A stretch of 54,909 bases of DNA from contig JBBRYK010000010.1 in the NCBI GenBank assembly GCA_038237665.1, positions 1 to 54,909 on the forward strand, in the 5' to 3' direction. A program made the position numbers and the translations under genes. The DNA comes from JBBRYK01 sp038237665 (GTDB taxonomy: Bacteria > Actinomycetota > Thermoleophilia > Gaiellales > Gaiellaceae). The notes under the pieces were generated by a model. That model was not told where the DNA came from. It saw nothing but the letters and a program-made list of their open reading frames with translations, and did no database searches. Of the stretch, positions 17,070 through 25,350 are shown one piece after another (position 1 is the stretch's first letter; each line of letters begins with the position of its first letter).

Positions 17070-17672
17070 TTGCCGAAGCTCTACGGCGTTTCGCTACGAG
17101 GCGATGCGATCGAGCGCGTCGATCATGCCGGGCAGACGTCCAGGCGGATCGCCCGGCTCGTTCTCTACGCCGCCGGGCTCGATGACGAGGCGATCGACGC
17201 GCAGCTCGAGCGCTGGTGCGCCCGCTGCGGCGAGCGCTACGTCGAGCTGCTGGCGGGAGCCTCGACGGCCGGCTGGCGGGTGCGGCCCGGCTCGGCCGAA
17301 GCGCTCGAGGCGCTTCAGGAGCGGGGTACGCTGCTCGCGCTCCTGACCGGCAATCCCGAGCCGGTCGCCCGCGCGCGCATGGAGCGGCTCGGCCTGGCCC
17401 GCTTCTTCCCCGCGGGGCAGGGCGGCTTCGGCTGCGACGGGGAGACCCGAGCCGAGCTGATCGAGCTCGCCCGCCGGCGTGCCGGCGGCTGGCCGGCCGA
17501 CCGGACCGTTGAGGTCGGGGACACCTCCCGCGACGTCGAAACCGCTCATGCCGCCGGCGTTCGGTCGATCGTGATCGACTCGGGCGGGGTCGACCGCACC
17601 TGCCTCGCCTCGGCCGACGCCGTCGTCGAGACGATGGACGAGCTGCTCGGCGCGCTCGAGCGCTGCGTCTAG
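17070..17672 (+). pseudogene. HAD-family phosphatase, 5'-truncated and frameshifted
   Basis: The 200-residue frame resembles phosphoglycolate-phosphatase-like HAD enzymes. It has a cap region (VDHAGQTSRRIARLVLYAAGLDDEAI), motif II (LLALLTGNPEPVARARMERLGL) and motif IV (VEVGDTSRDVETAHAAGVRSI). Motif I, the DxDGT nucleophile that should open the protein, is missing in every frame upstream. The next expected block (SGKAFAEALRR) is present just upstream at 17055-17090 but in a different frame, abutting the GTGCCAGGCAC repeat. Without the nucleophile it cannot act as a phosphatase. The stop overlaps that of the convergent ATP-grasp gene. Confidence 0.6.
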
Positions 17673-19195
17673 CCCGCTGCCTCCGCTTCCTCGTCGAGCG
17701 TCGCGACCGCGCGGGCGTAGATCGCCTCCGCATCGGCCTCGGAGTCGCCGACGGCCGTGAGCCCGACCCGGCCCAGCTCGCCGAGCGCACTCATCATGTG
17801 GAAGACGACCCCCGTCTGCCGGGCATCGTCGAAGTGGAGCCCGTGCCGGACGACGATGTCGAACAGGTCGTCGGGGGTGAAGCGCCGGTAGAGCGGGTTC
17901 TCGACGTGGTCGGACGCGACGAAGCACTTCTCCTGTCCGTTCGGCGCGGTGAAGACCGCCCGGTCGGAGTCGTAGGTGCCGTCGGTGAGGAACTGGAGCG
18001 TGAGGAACGGGTGCGTCGTCCCGCCCTTGCGCAGGTTGAGCTCGATCGCGTACGGCTCCCAGCCACCCTCCGGCTTCCGCACGGTCACGAAGTCGATCGC
18101 GAACCTGCCGATCACGCCCTCTCGCGCGAGGCGCTCGCCCAGCTTCGCCGCCTCGCGCGTGATCGCGACCGCGTACGCCGGGTCGGCCGGGAATCGGCAG
18201 CCGAGGTAGCTCTGGCCGCTGGGGCCGCCGAGCATCTGATCGTGCGTCGAGAGGATCTCGACCTTGCCCAGCGGCGTCACTCGCATCTGGACGCTCGGGC
18301 TGCGGAACTCCTCGCCCGAGATGCGCTCTTCGACGATGCCGCCCCGCTCACCGAGCTTCCGCACGTACGTGTCGTACGTGACGCTCTCCAGCTCGAACGC
18401 CATCGCCTGCACGCGCTCCATGAGCGCCTCGAGCTCGCCGGGGGATCCTGGCGCCGGCAGGTCGCCAAGGTCCACGAGCGCGTTGCCTTCCCCGGACACA
18501 CCCTCGTTCAGCTTGACGAGGACCTGCGCCAGCGACGGCTTCTCCGCCCGCAGCCCCGCGATGGCGTCGACGACCTCGTCGGCCGAGCGCAGGTTCTCGA
18601 GCCCCACCGGATGCGCGACACCCTCCTCGGCGAAGAGCCGGCGGCAGCCGCTCTTCGTCCCGAGCGGGAAGTGCCTCGGATCGGCGCCGTACATCGGGAT
18701 GCCGAGCTGAACCGCCAGGTCGCGCTCCGACTCGGTCGTGTTGTAGGGCACGAGGTGCGCGCGCTCGGGGTCCGGAATGAGGCTCCGGATCTTCTCGAGC
18801 AGGCGCGGCCGCTCGAGCAGCTTCTCGGTCAGGGGTCGTGCCGAGCCGTCCAGCGGGCTGGGCAGGTGCAGCCGCGGGCGCGCGTGGCTCGGAATCACGC
18901 CGGGAATCAGGTCGAGGTAGTAGTCGATCACGTTCGGCAGGAGCTGCTGGGAGGTGACGTAGACGAGCCGGGCTCGCGGCTGGCGCAGCAGGAGCAGCAG
19001 GAAGAGGAAGCGCTCCTCGTAGATCTGCATCTCGGCGCCCGTGACCGCGGTGTCGATCGAGATCGAGGGGACGACCACGATCGTCTGCTCGTCCTGGCTC
19101 AGGCGCTCGATCGAGCGCCAGAGCGGGACGAGCTTCGCCTGGAGCTCGTCGAAGCGGCGCTCGGCCGCCTCGGGTGGGGCAAGGGTCTCGGTCAT
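17669..19195 (-). CDS. ATP-grasp ligase, PGM1-like
   Basis: A 508-residue cytoplasmic protein. The N-terminal 'pre-ATP-grasp' Rossmann-like part (QTIVVVPSISIDTAV..., about 1-165) precedes an ATP-grasp domain (about 170-410) with a Lys-containing segment (VLVKLNEGVSGEGNALVDL) and metal-binding region (GRFAIDFVTVRKPEGGWEPYAIELNLRKGGTTHP). A C-terminal region of about 90 residues follows. This matches the peptide-ligase PGM1-related family, whose founder joins a non-standard amino acid to a peptide in pheganomycin synthesis. The product here is unknown; it should catalyse an ATP-dependent carboxylate-amine ligation. It follows the histidine kinase gene by 22 bases, suggesting co-transcription. 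Confidence 0.82.
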   Translation of the reverse strand: MTETLAPPEAAERRFDELQAKLVPLWRSIERLSQDEQTIVVVPSISIDTAVTGAEMQIYEERFLFLLLLLRQPRARLVYVTSQQLLPNVIDYYLDLIPGVIPSHARPRLHLPSPLDGSARPLTEKLLERPRLLEKIRSLIPDPERAHLVPYNTTESERDLAVQLGIPMYGADPRHFPLGTKSGCRRLFAEEGVAHPVGLENLRSADEVVDAIAGLRAEKPSLAQVLVKLNEGVSGEGNALVDLGDLPAPGSPGELEALMERVQAMAFELESVTYDTYVRKLGERGGIVEERISGEEFRSPSVQMRVTPLGKVEILSTHDQMLGGPSGQSYLGCRFPADPAYAVAITREAAKLGERLAREGVIGRFAIDFVTVRKPEGGWEPYAIELNLRKGGTTHPFLTLQFLTDGTYDSDRAVFTAPNGQEKCFVASDHVENPLYRRFTPDDLFDIVVRHGLHFDDARQTGVVFHMMSALGELGRVGLTAVGDSEADAEAIYARAVATLDEEAEAAG

Positions 19196-19217
19196 GGGGA
19201 GACCCTAAACCGGACTG

Positions 19218-20594
19218 CTAGGCGGCGGCGACCGGCGCCGGCTCGGCCTCGAGCGCCGGGCTCGACCCGCCCGGCAGCCGCACGACGAAGGTCGTGCCGC
19301 GGCCGAGCTCGCTCCGCACCTCGATCGAGCCGTCCATGGCGGCGATCAGCTCCTTGACGATCGCGAGCCCGAGGCCGGTGCCGACCGTGCGGCCGTCCTT
19401 GCTCGCCTTGTCGTAGAGGTAGAAGCGCTCGAACGCGCGGTCGACATCCTGAGCGGGCAGCCCGTGGCCGGTGTCCGTCACCGTGATGCGGCCCGGCTCG
19501 GCGACGACCTGAACGCGGCCGCCTGCGGGGGTCGAGCGCAGGGCGTTCTCGACCAGGTTCGACACGACCTGAACGACACGGTCGAGGTCGGCTTGCGCGG
19601 GCGCACCGTCGGAGGCCACCGCCTCGAGGTCGACGCCAAAAGCCCGCGCCTGGCCCTCGTAGCGGCGAACCGCTTCCCGCGCCGCGTCCCCGAGATCGAG
19701 AGGCTGTCGCCCCACGGTGAACTCGCTCCGGTTCATGCGCGCGAGGTCGAGCAGGTCGCGAACGAGACGCTCCAGGCGCCCCGACTCGAGGCGGATCGTG
19801 TCCGCCGCTTCGTCGACCGTGACGACGCCCTCCTTGAGCGCCTCGGCATACCCGCGGATCGCCGTCAGCGGCGTCTTCAGCTCGTGGCTGACCGAGAGCA
19901 GGAACCTCTGCTCGGCCTCCTTGGCCTTCGCGAGCTGCACTGCCATGTCGTTGAAGGACTCGGCGAGCAGGACGAGCTCGGCGGAGCCGCCGAGCGGAAT
20001 CGGGTCCGGGGAGCTCCCGGCGGCGAGGCTCTGCGCCGCGTAGGCCACCCGCCGCACCGGCCGCGAGATCGCCCGTGCGGAGATGAACGAGCCGATGCCC
20101 GCCAGGCTGGCGCCGACGAGCCCGGCGATCAGCAGGCCCTGGAGGAACGGCCACCAGTCCGCCGTCTTCAGCGTCGCGGGCCGGAGGAGCACGAACCCCT
20201 TGTTCTGCACGAGCCGCGCCGCGAAGAGGTATGTCTTCCCGTCGACCGTGACGTGCCCCTGGACCGGCCGTCCCTGGCGCACGACCGCGCGTTCGTCGTC
20301 GCTCAGGTATGGCGAGGTCTTGCGCAGCACGACGGGCACGATGCGCTCGTCCTGCTTGTCGAGGAACGACTTCAGCGGCCCGAGGCGGGCGAAGGGAAGA
20401 AGAGCCGTTCTCTCTCGCTGGGCGAGCAGGTCGGCCTGATGGCCGAGGTCGGCGAGGTTGGCACGCTCGACCGAACGGCGGGTGAGGACGAGCCCGATCC
20501 CCAGCGTGAGCCCGACGGAGAGGACGACGATGAGCGCGATCGCGACAAAGAGCCGCGTCCGTAACGTTGGATAGGACCGGCCGGTTCTCGTCAC
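19218..20594 (-). CDS. two-component sensor histidine kinase
   Basis: A 458-residue membrane kinase: helix at about 14-36, extracytoplasmic sensor region at about 37-150, second helix at about 152-175 and HAMP (ISRPVRRVAYAAQSL). The HisKA domain follows with the phospho-acceptor in LSVSHELKTPLTAIRGYAE, then the HATPase domain with N-box (NLVENALRST), G1 (VTDTGHGLP) and G2 (VGTGLGLAIVKEL). GTG 20594 overlaps the response-regulator stop as GTGA. The signal is unknown; the sensor region is too short for a large ligand-binding domain. Confidence 0.95.
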   Translation of the reverse strand: MTRTGRSYPTLRTRLFVAIALIVVLSVGLTLGIGLVLTRRSVERANLADLGHQADLLAQRERTALLPFARLGPLKSFLDKQDERIVPVVLRKTSPYLSDDERAVVRQGRPVQGHVTVDGKTYLFAARLVQNKGFVLLRPATLKTADWWPFLQGLLIAGLVGASLAGIGSFISARAISRPVRRVAYAAQSLAAGSSPDPIPLGGSAELVLLAESFNDMAVQLAKAKEAEQRFLLSVSHELKTPLTAIRGYAEALKEGVVTVDEAADTIRLESGRLERLVRDLLDLARMNRSEFTVGRQPLDLGDAAREAVRRYEGQARAFGVDLEAVASDGAPAQADLDRVVQVVSNLVENALRSTPAGGRVQVVAEPGRITVTDTGHGLPAQDVDRAFERFYLYDKASKDGRTVGTGLGLAIVKELIAAMDGSIEVRSELGRGTTFVVRLPGGSSPALEAEPAPVAAA

Positions 20595-21307
20595 GCCGGG
20601 ATTGCTTTGTACCCTGCCCCTCGGACGGTTCTGATCACCGATGGCCGTCCGAGCTTCCGTCGCAACTGGCCGACGTGGACGTCGACGGTTCTCGTCCCGC
20701 CGGGGTACGTCGTGCCCCAGGCGCGGTCGAGCAGCGTGTCGCGCGAGAGCACGATGCCGGGGTTCTCGAGCAGGCAGGTGAGGAGATCGAACTCCTTCGC
20801 AGTCAGCTCGACGGGCTCCCCTGCGACCGAGACCTCGCGTCCCTGAAGGTCGACGACGATGTCGCCGAGCGTGAGGATCGGGTCACGCGGGGCCGGTTCG
20901 GCGCGGCGGAGAATCGCCTTCACGCGCGCGACGAGCTCCCGCGGAGAGAAGGGCTTCGTGATGTAGTCGTCGGCCCCGAGCTCGAGGCCGACGACGCGGT
21001 CCGGCTCCTCGTCGCGCGCGGTCACGATCAGGATCGGCACGGACGAACGGGCGCGAATCTGGCGGCAGACCTCGAAGCCGTCCATGCCGGGGAGGCCGAT
21101 GTCGAGCACGACGATGCGCACCGAATGGCGGACGAGCTCCACCAGGGCCTCCTCGCCCGATCGCACCCAGACCACGCCGTAGCCGTCGCGGCTCAGGTAG
21201 CTGCGAATCAGTGAGCCGATCGAGTGTTCGTCCTCGACGATCAGCACCGTCCCGCCGACGGCGCGGTTGCCCGATTGGCGGAGTTGCGAGAGGACCTCGA
21301 CGCTCAT
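20591..21307 (-). CDS. OmpR/PhoB-family response regulator
   Basis: A 238-residue regulator. An N-terminal extension of about 18 residues precedes the receiver domain: TVLIVEDEHSIG with the acidic pocket, phosphorylation site in RIVVLDIGLPGMDGFEV, conserved Thr/Lys in VTARDEE and DDYITKPFSPREL. The C-terminal winged helix (VELTAKEFDLLTCLLENPGIVLSRDTLLDRAWG, and the wing VIRTVRGAGYKA) is of the OmpR type. ATG 21307 overlaps the upstream membrane-protein stop. It is encoded with its cognate kinase and probably controls this operon. Confidence 0.95.
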   Translation of the reverse strand: MSVEVLSQLRQSGNRAVGGTVLIVEDEHSIGSLIRSYLSRDGYGVVWVRSGEEALVELVRHSVRIVVLDIGLPGMDGFEVCRQIRARSSVPILIVTARDEEPDRVVGLELGADDYITKPFSPRELVARVKAILRRAEPAPRDPILTLGDIVVDLQGREVSVAGEPVELTAKEFDLLTCLLENPGIVLSRDTLLDRAWGTTYPGGTRTVDVHVGQLRRKLGRPSVIRTVRGAGYKAIPA

Positions 21308-21729
21308 TTCGTGCCCGCGGCTCGCGGTCCCTCCGCCACCACCTGGGCTGCCGGCGCCGATCCGTCGCGAATGGCGGTGACGAGCATGCCGCGCCTGAGG
21401 GCGGTGAGCGGGGCCGGCTGACGGTTGACCGTCACCTCGGCCGTCGGTGAGACGGGTACGACCTGGATCGTCCCATCGGCCTCGCGCAGCTCGAGACTGC
21501 CGTTTCGCGGCAGGCTCTTGAGCTTGCCGCGGTCGATCCGGAAGTCGTGGATCTGCCCATCGACCAACAGCACGGCTTCGGCTCGCACCATGCGCGGGCC
21601 GAAGAAGAAGTCGCCCAGCCGACCCGGGGCGATCCGGCCGGAGGCGAACGCGCCTGCCCCGACGAGCAGCAGCATGAGCATGCCTCCCAGCACCATCCAC
21701 CGGATCCGCTGAACCATGGCCCGAATCAT
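21304..21729 (-). CDS. small membrane-anchored protein of two-component operon
   Basis: A 141-residue protein with an N-terminal hydrophobic helix (about 12-32) and an extracytoplasmic domain of about 105 residues, rich in beta-strand-like segments (AVLLVDGQIHDFRIDRGKLKSL, GTIQVVPVSPTAEVTVNRQPAPLTALRRGMLVTAIRDG). It is the first gene of the operon and overlaps the response-regulator start (ATGA), which suggests an accessory sensor for the kinase. ATG 21729 or 21717 could be the start. No named domain is recognised. Confidence 0.7.
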   Translation of the reverse strand: MIRAMVQRIRWMVLGGMLMLLLVGAGAFASGRIAPGRLGDFFFGPRMVRAEAVLLVDGQIHDFRIDRGKLKSLPRNGSLELREADGTIQVVPVSPTAEVTVNRQPAPLTALRRGMLVTAIRDGSAPAAQVVAEGPRAAGTK

Positions 21730-21900
21730 CGGTCGCGAACGTGAGGACGCAATGCGGCCCGGGTAATGGCCTCGTAAAGCGGGGGTTCTTGCAACTCGCT
21801 TACGCACGTCGTACCGGTGTTTTACCGCGAACAGACGGCGGCCTGACGTCGGCCTCCCAGGATTCGTCCGCAATCGGAACCAACCACAGGAGGCAAGACG

Positions 21901-22329
21901 ATGCGTTCCAGGTGCTTCATTCGGCTCCTCCTCGTCGCCCTCGCGCTGGCGCTTGCGGCCACCGCGTCCGCCGCGTTGATCAAGGGTACGAGAGGCGATG
22001 ACCAGCTCGTCGGGACGCCGGCGGCGGACCAGATCTACGGCCTGGCCGGCGACGACCAGATTCGCGGCAAGGACGGGGACGACGAGATCCACGGCGGGCC
22101 GGGCGCGGACACGCTGTACGCCGGCCGCGGCGTCGACCATCTCTACGGCGGCCATGGCGACGATACGCTCTGGGCCGTTGCCAAGGATGGCAATGTCGAT
22201 TTCCTCGACTGCGGCCCGGGAGGAGACGTCGCGCACATCCGCGAGGGTGAACGGAGCGTCGTCACCAACTGCGAGCACGTGATCGTGGAGTCCGACGCCA
22301 CGACGCCGACGTCCGAGCCCGGCGACTGA
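21901..22329 (+). CDS. secreted RTX/hemolysin-type calcium-binding repeat protein
   Basis: A 142-residue exported protein. The signal peptide (1-25, ending SAALIKG) is followed by about five nonapeptide-like repeats (GTRGDDQLVG, GLAGDDQIRG, GKDGDDEIHG, GGPGADTLYA, GGHGDDTLWA) that form a parallel beta-roll binding Ca2+ between turns. A cysteine-containing capping segment (DFLDCGPGGD...VVTNCEHV) closes the repeat and probably forms a disulfide. It has a strong Shine-Dalgarno (AGGAGG) before the ATG. It is far shorter than RTX toxins and has no catalytic domain; a surface-binding or structural role is more likely. Confidence 0.85.
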   Translation: MRSRCFIRLLLVALALALAATASAALIKGTRGDDQLVGTPAADQIYGLAGDDQIRGKDGDDEIHGGPGADTLYAGRGVDHLYGGHGDDTLWAVAKDGNVDFLDCGPGGDVAHIREGERSVVTNCEHVIVESDATTPTSEPGD

Positions 22330-22347
22330 CCCGGAGCCCGACCGGCT

Positions 22348-22386
22348 GCGAGCCTGCGGGGCGCCCTCGGCGCCCCGCAGGCTCGC
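22348..22386. terminator. perfect 18-bp bidirectional terminator hairpin
   Basis: Two 18-base arms (22348-22365 and 22369-22386) are exact reverse complements around a 3-base loop. It lies between the stop codons of the convergent RTX and monooxygenase-like genes, ending at the latter's stop. Confidence 0.88.
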
Positions 22387-22683
22387 CTATTTCAGATCGA
22401 AGTACGCGACGTGAAATCTGTCGACGCCTGCGACGCCGTCGCCGATCTCTTCGGCGAGGCTCGTGCGTAGCTCCCGAGCCTCGTCCTCGCTCGCGCGCAT
22501 CGCCGCCTCGCTCTCCCAGAGCGTCAGCGTCCACGCTTTACCGTGCTCCCAGTCGACGAGGCCGATCGTGCCCTTGTAGCCGGGAATCTGACTCACCGCC
22601 GGCACGACGCTCGACCGCGCATAGCGCACGCCTTCCTCGAGCTGCTCGGGGGGGCCGTGAAACTCGCTGGCGCGGGCGTACAT
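22387..22683 (-). CDS. ABM-like (dimeric alpha-beta barrel) protein
   Basis: A 98-residue protein with the ferredoxin-like fold of antibiotic-biosynthesis-monooxygenase-like proteins. An N-terminal strand (MYARASEFHG) is followed by a helix, the strand pair GYKGTIGLVDWEHGKAWTLTLWESEAAMRASE and a final helix and strand (FHVAYFDLK). Such proteins are usually dimers; catalytic function is often unproven. It ends at the arm of the terminator hairpin. Confidence 0.78.
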   Translation of the reverse strand: MYARASEFHGPPEQLEEGVRYARSSVVPAVSQIPGYKGTIGLVDWEHGKAWTLTLWESEAAMRASEDEARELRTSLAEEIGDGVAGVDRFHVAYFDLK

Positions 22684-22747
22684 CAGTCCGATCCTCCCTC
22701 TGGCGTGCTTCCGACTACGTACTAGATGCTACAACGTCAGACGCACC

Positions 22748-25210
22748 CTACTCCGGCGGGGCGGCGATGTACACGTGCACGGCGAGCGGGTCGAACGTGT
22801 CGACGAAGTTGCCGTCGCCCGAAGCGACCTGCCTGCCCTCGTCCAGCACCTGCAGCGTCCGGCCTGCGAGCCCGGGCACGCGAACGGTGGCCTGCACCTG
22901 CGCGTAGCCGGCGTTGACGGCGATCACGTAGACGGCGTTCCCGTTCACGCGGGCGCCTACCTTGACCAGGTTCTGGTCCGAGTCGGCCGGAATCGCAGGG
23001 GCGACGAGCGCCGGCCCGAGTGAGGCGACGTCGCGGGCGACGTCGGCGATCGCCTGGCCGATGCTCGTCGACCAGACGGCCGGGAAGTAGCCGAGCCCGT
23101 GAGCGCCGCCGGCGATCGCCAGCCACGACTCGGCGAGGACCGTGGCGGGCGTGACGGCGGTCGCACCGCCGGGGCAGCGCCATTCGGCTGCCTCGATCCA
23201 CTGGAAGGTGGGGCGGGGGGCGGCGAGCTGGGCGAGCTCCTGCTGTGACATGTACACGTCGGCCATGCGCTCGGGCCGGCACCACTCCTGTAGCGGATAG
23301 AGGTCGAAGCCGACCACGTCCGACTTGGCGATGAACCCGGGATAATCGACAGCCCAGGGGAGCGGCGCGGCCCACGAGTAGAAGTGGTTCGTCAAGGTCA
23401 GGAAGCCGACCTGGCCCGCAGCGCCGGACGGCCGCGAGGGCATCTGTGCGGGGGTCAGGCCGAGGCCGTCGGGCTCGTCGGGCAGGAAGTAGCCGATCAG
23501 GCCGGACCCGTTGCCGCCCACGTCCTTGCCCGCGACCGCGGCGGAGAAGGCCCGGCCGCGGAGGCTGTCGAGCTGCACCGGTAGACCGCCGCACGGGTTG
23601 TCGGCGAAGAGATTGATGCCCACGGCCAGGTTGGCCGAGTAGCCGTCGGGGCACTGCGACCAGACGACGAAGGGGAAGAAAGGCTGCCCGTCGACGAGCA
23701 TTATGCCCCCGGAAACGGAGGAATCGGGGGTACGGGGAGCGGCCGTCGTTCGCACGTCGACCGAAGCGGTGTCCGACTGGCCGTCGTCCGAGATGGCGGT
23801 GATCCAGACGCGGTACGGCGTGCCGAAGGCCAGGCCGGGAAGGGTTGCGTCGTGTGCCTGGCCCGACCCGCGCCCGTCGGTCCAGAGGGTCGGGCCGCTC
23901 TCGGCCAGCCCGTAGCCGACGCTCGTCTTCGCGGCTGCGCTGGTCTGCCACGAGATGCTCGCCGAGAGGCTCGAGACCTTGGTCACGTGGAGCTTCGAGA
24001 TCTTCAGCTCGACCGTGGGCGGCAGGGCGAGCGGGCGAGGAGGAACGCCCGAGCGCGAGATCGCCGCGCAGTTCATGTTCCGGCGGTTGACGTCGGCGAC
24101 GACACGGCGGAACGCGGCGTAGGAGGGCTTCGGCGTCCAGTCGGCCCACAGCACGCCCGACTGCCAGCCGACCAGGTTCGCCTCGTCGGCGAGGTGGAAG
24201 TTGAAGAGGGCGCTGACGGCCGGCTGGCAGTACGCGATGCGGACGGCATCGGCGATCTGCGTCGCCTGGTCCGGCGCAGGGCCTTTGCGCTTGTCCTTCG
24301 CAGCCGCCTCCGACCAGGCCGGGACCGGCGCCCGGTCGGTCTCGCGGCCGTTGTAGAAACGAGTCTTGCTCGAGTCGGCCGTCGTCTGGAAGCCCTGACC
24401 CAGGTACCAGATCGAGACGGCGCCGAGCCCGGGAGTCGGCTGGCCCGTGCCCTGGAAGGCCGAGACGAGCGATCCCACGAGTCTCGCGTAGTCGCCCTCG
24501 CCGACGGTCGCGGTCGTCGGATGCTTCAGCCAAGGGCGCTCGGCGGAGGTGGCGGCGTGAGGGACGTGGCCGACGGTGTCGAAGATCGGCTCGCGGCGGC
24601 CGCTCTGCCGGTAGGCCTCGCCGAGCTCGCGGTACCAGGTGACGGCGTCGTGCGCGTCCTTGACGAGGCCGCCTTGCGAAGCGCTCGAGGCGATCACGTT
24701 CACCGAAGGCCGAAGCGCGTGAAGCTTGGTCCAGCAGCTGGCCAGCAGGGCCTCGTAGTCGGCGGGTGCGCTCGAGCCGTCGGGCGCGGACTGTGGCGTC
24801 CAGTACGTGCCGTCGTTCGGGTCGTTCCAGATCACGACGTCGCCGACGGCGGGCTCCTTCGTCAGGAGGTCGCCCACGTAGTCGCAGTACTGCGTGCGCG
24901 CCTCCTCGGTGCGGGGCGTCTCCGCAGCCGACCCGTAGACGGAGACGACGACCCGTAGGCCCGTGCCGAAGACCACACGGTCGATCGACTGCTGATCGGG
25001 TACGGATACCTGCGTCTGACCGGCGTGCCACGGGAGGGTGACGCGGACGGCCTGGACGCCCAAGGCCCGGAGAACCGGCGCGGCGCCCGCGCCCTCACCC
25101 CACTTGAGCGAGTCCTCGTCGATTCCGACGAAGAACGTTCCTGCCGACGCCGGGGGTGCCACGACCGCGCACAGGGCTGCGAGCAGCGTGAAACGGCGGA
25201 CCCAACGCAT
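22748..25210 (-). CDS. large secreted protein, two TIM-barrel-like domains around an FN3 domain
   Basis: An 820-residue exported protein. The signal peptide (1-23) follows ATG 25210, the last in-frame start before it. Residues about 25-400 resemble a glycoside-hydrolase barrel (TFFVGIDEDSLKWGEGAGA, VVVSVYGSAAE, DVVIWNDPNDGTYW, FNFHLADEANLVGWQSG). Residues about 420-515 form a fibronectin-III/purple-phosphatase-like domain (SLSASISWQTSAAAKTSVGYGL). Residues about 525-730 form a second barrel (GIMLVDGQPFFPFVVWSQCPDGY, SGLIGYFLPDEPDG, KSDVVGFDLYPLQEW). A C-terminal beta-sandwich follows. In the first barrel the usual acid/base motif (W-N-E-P) is WNDPND, so activity is uncertain. A polysaccharide or glycoprotein substrate is inferred only. 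Confidence 0.8.
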   Translation of the reverse strand: MRWVRRFTLLAALCAVVAPPASAGTFFVGIDEDSLKWGEGAGAAPVLRALGVQAVRVTLPWHAGQTQVSVPDQQSIDRVVFGTGLRVVVSVYGSAAETPRTEEARTQYCDYVGDLLTKEPAVGDVVIWNDPNDGTYWTPQSAPDGSSAPADYEALLASCWTKLHALRPSVNVIASSASQGGLVKDAHDAVTWYRELGEAYRQSGRREPIFDTVGHVPHAATSAERPWLKHPTTATVGEGDYARLVGSLVSAFQGTGQPTPGLGAVSIWYLGQGFQTTADSSKTRFYNGRETDRAPVPAWSEAAAKDKRKGPAPDQATQIADAVRIAYCQPAVSALFNFHLADEANLVGWQSGVLWADWTPKPSYAAFRRVVADVNRRNMNCAAISRSGVPPRPLALPPTVELKISKLHVTKVSSLSASISWQTSAAAKTSVGYGLAESGPTLWTDGRGSGQAHDATLPGLAFGTPYRVWITAISDDGQSDTASVDVRTTAAPRTPDSSVSGGIMLVDGQPFFPFVVWSQCPDGYSANLAVGINLFADNPCGGLPVQLDSLRGRAFSAAVAGKDVGGNGSGLIGYFLPDEPDGLGLTPAQMPSRPSGAAGQVGFLTLTNHFYSWAAPLPWAVDYPGFIAKSDVVGFDLYPLQEWCRPERMADVYMSQQELAQLAAPRPTFQWIEAAEWRCPGGATAVTPATVLAESWLAIAGGAHGLGYFPAVWSTSIGQAIADVARDVASLGPALVAPAIPADSDQNLVKVGARVNGNAVYVIAVNAGYAQVQATVRVPGLAGRTLQVLDEGRQVASGDGNFVDTFDPLAVHVYIAAPPE

Positions 25211-25350
25211 GCTCCTCTTGTCGGCTCCATGACCCCGGAGGTTGAGTCTTCTACTGCTTCTTCTTTCTTGGGCGGGCTTTTGACCGGGCGCTCGGTGCGC
25301 CCCGCGCTTCCCTTCAGGCATGCCGCGCCGCCCCCGCCGTCGTCAACTTC
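25211..25350. other. gap between divergent genes; lost 5' end of transporter gene
   Basis: 140 bases, locally T-rich. It holds a 6-bp hairpin GGGCGC/GCGCCC near 25287-25304. The frame leading into the substrate-binding protein is open back to a stop at 25243 but encodes no signal peptide, no lipobox and no ATG or GTG. Confidence 0.5.
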
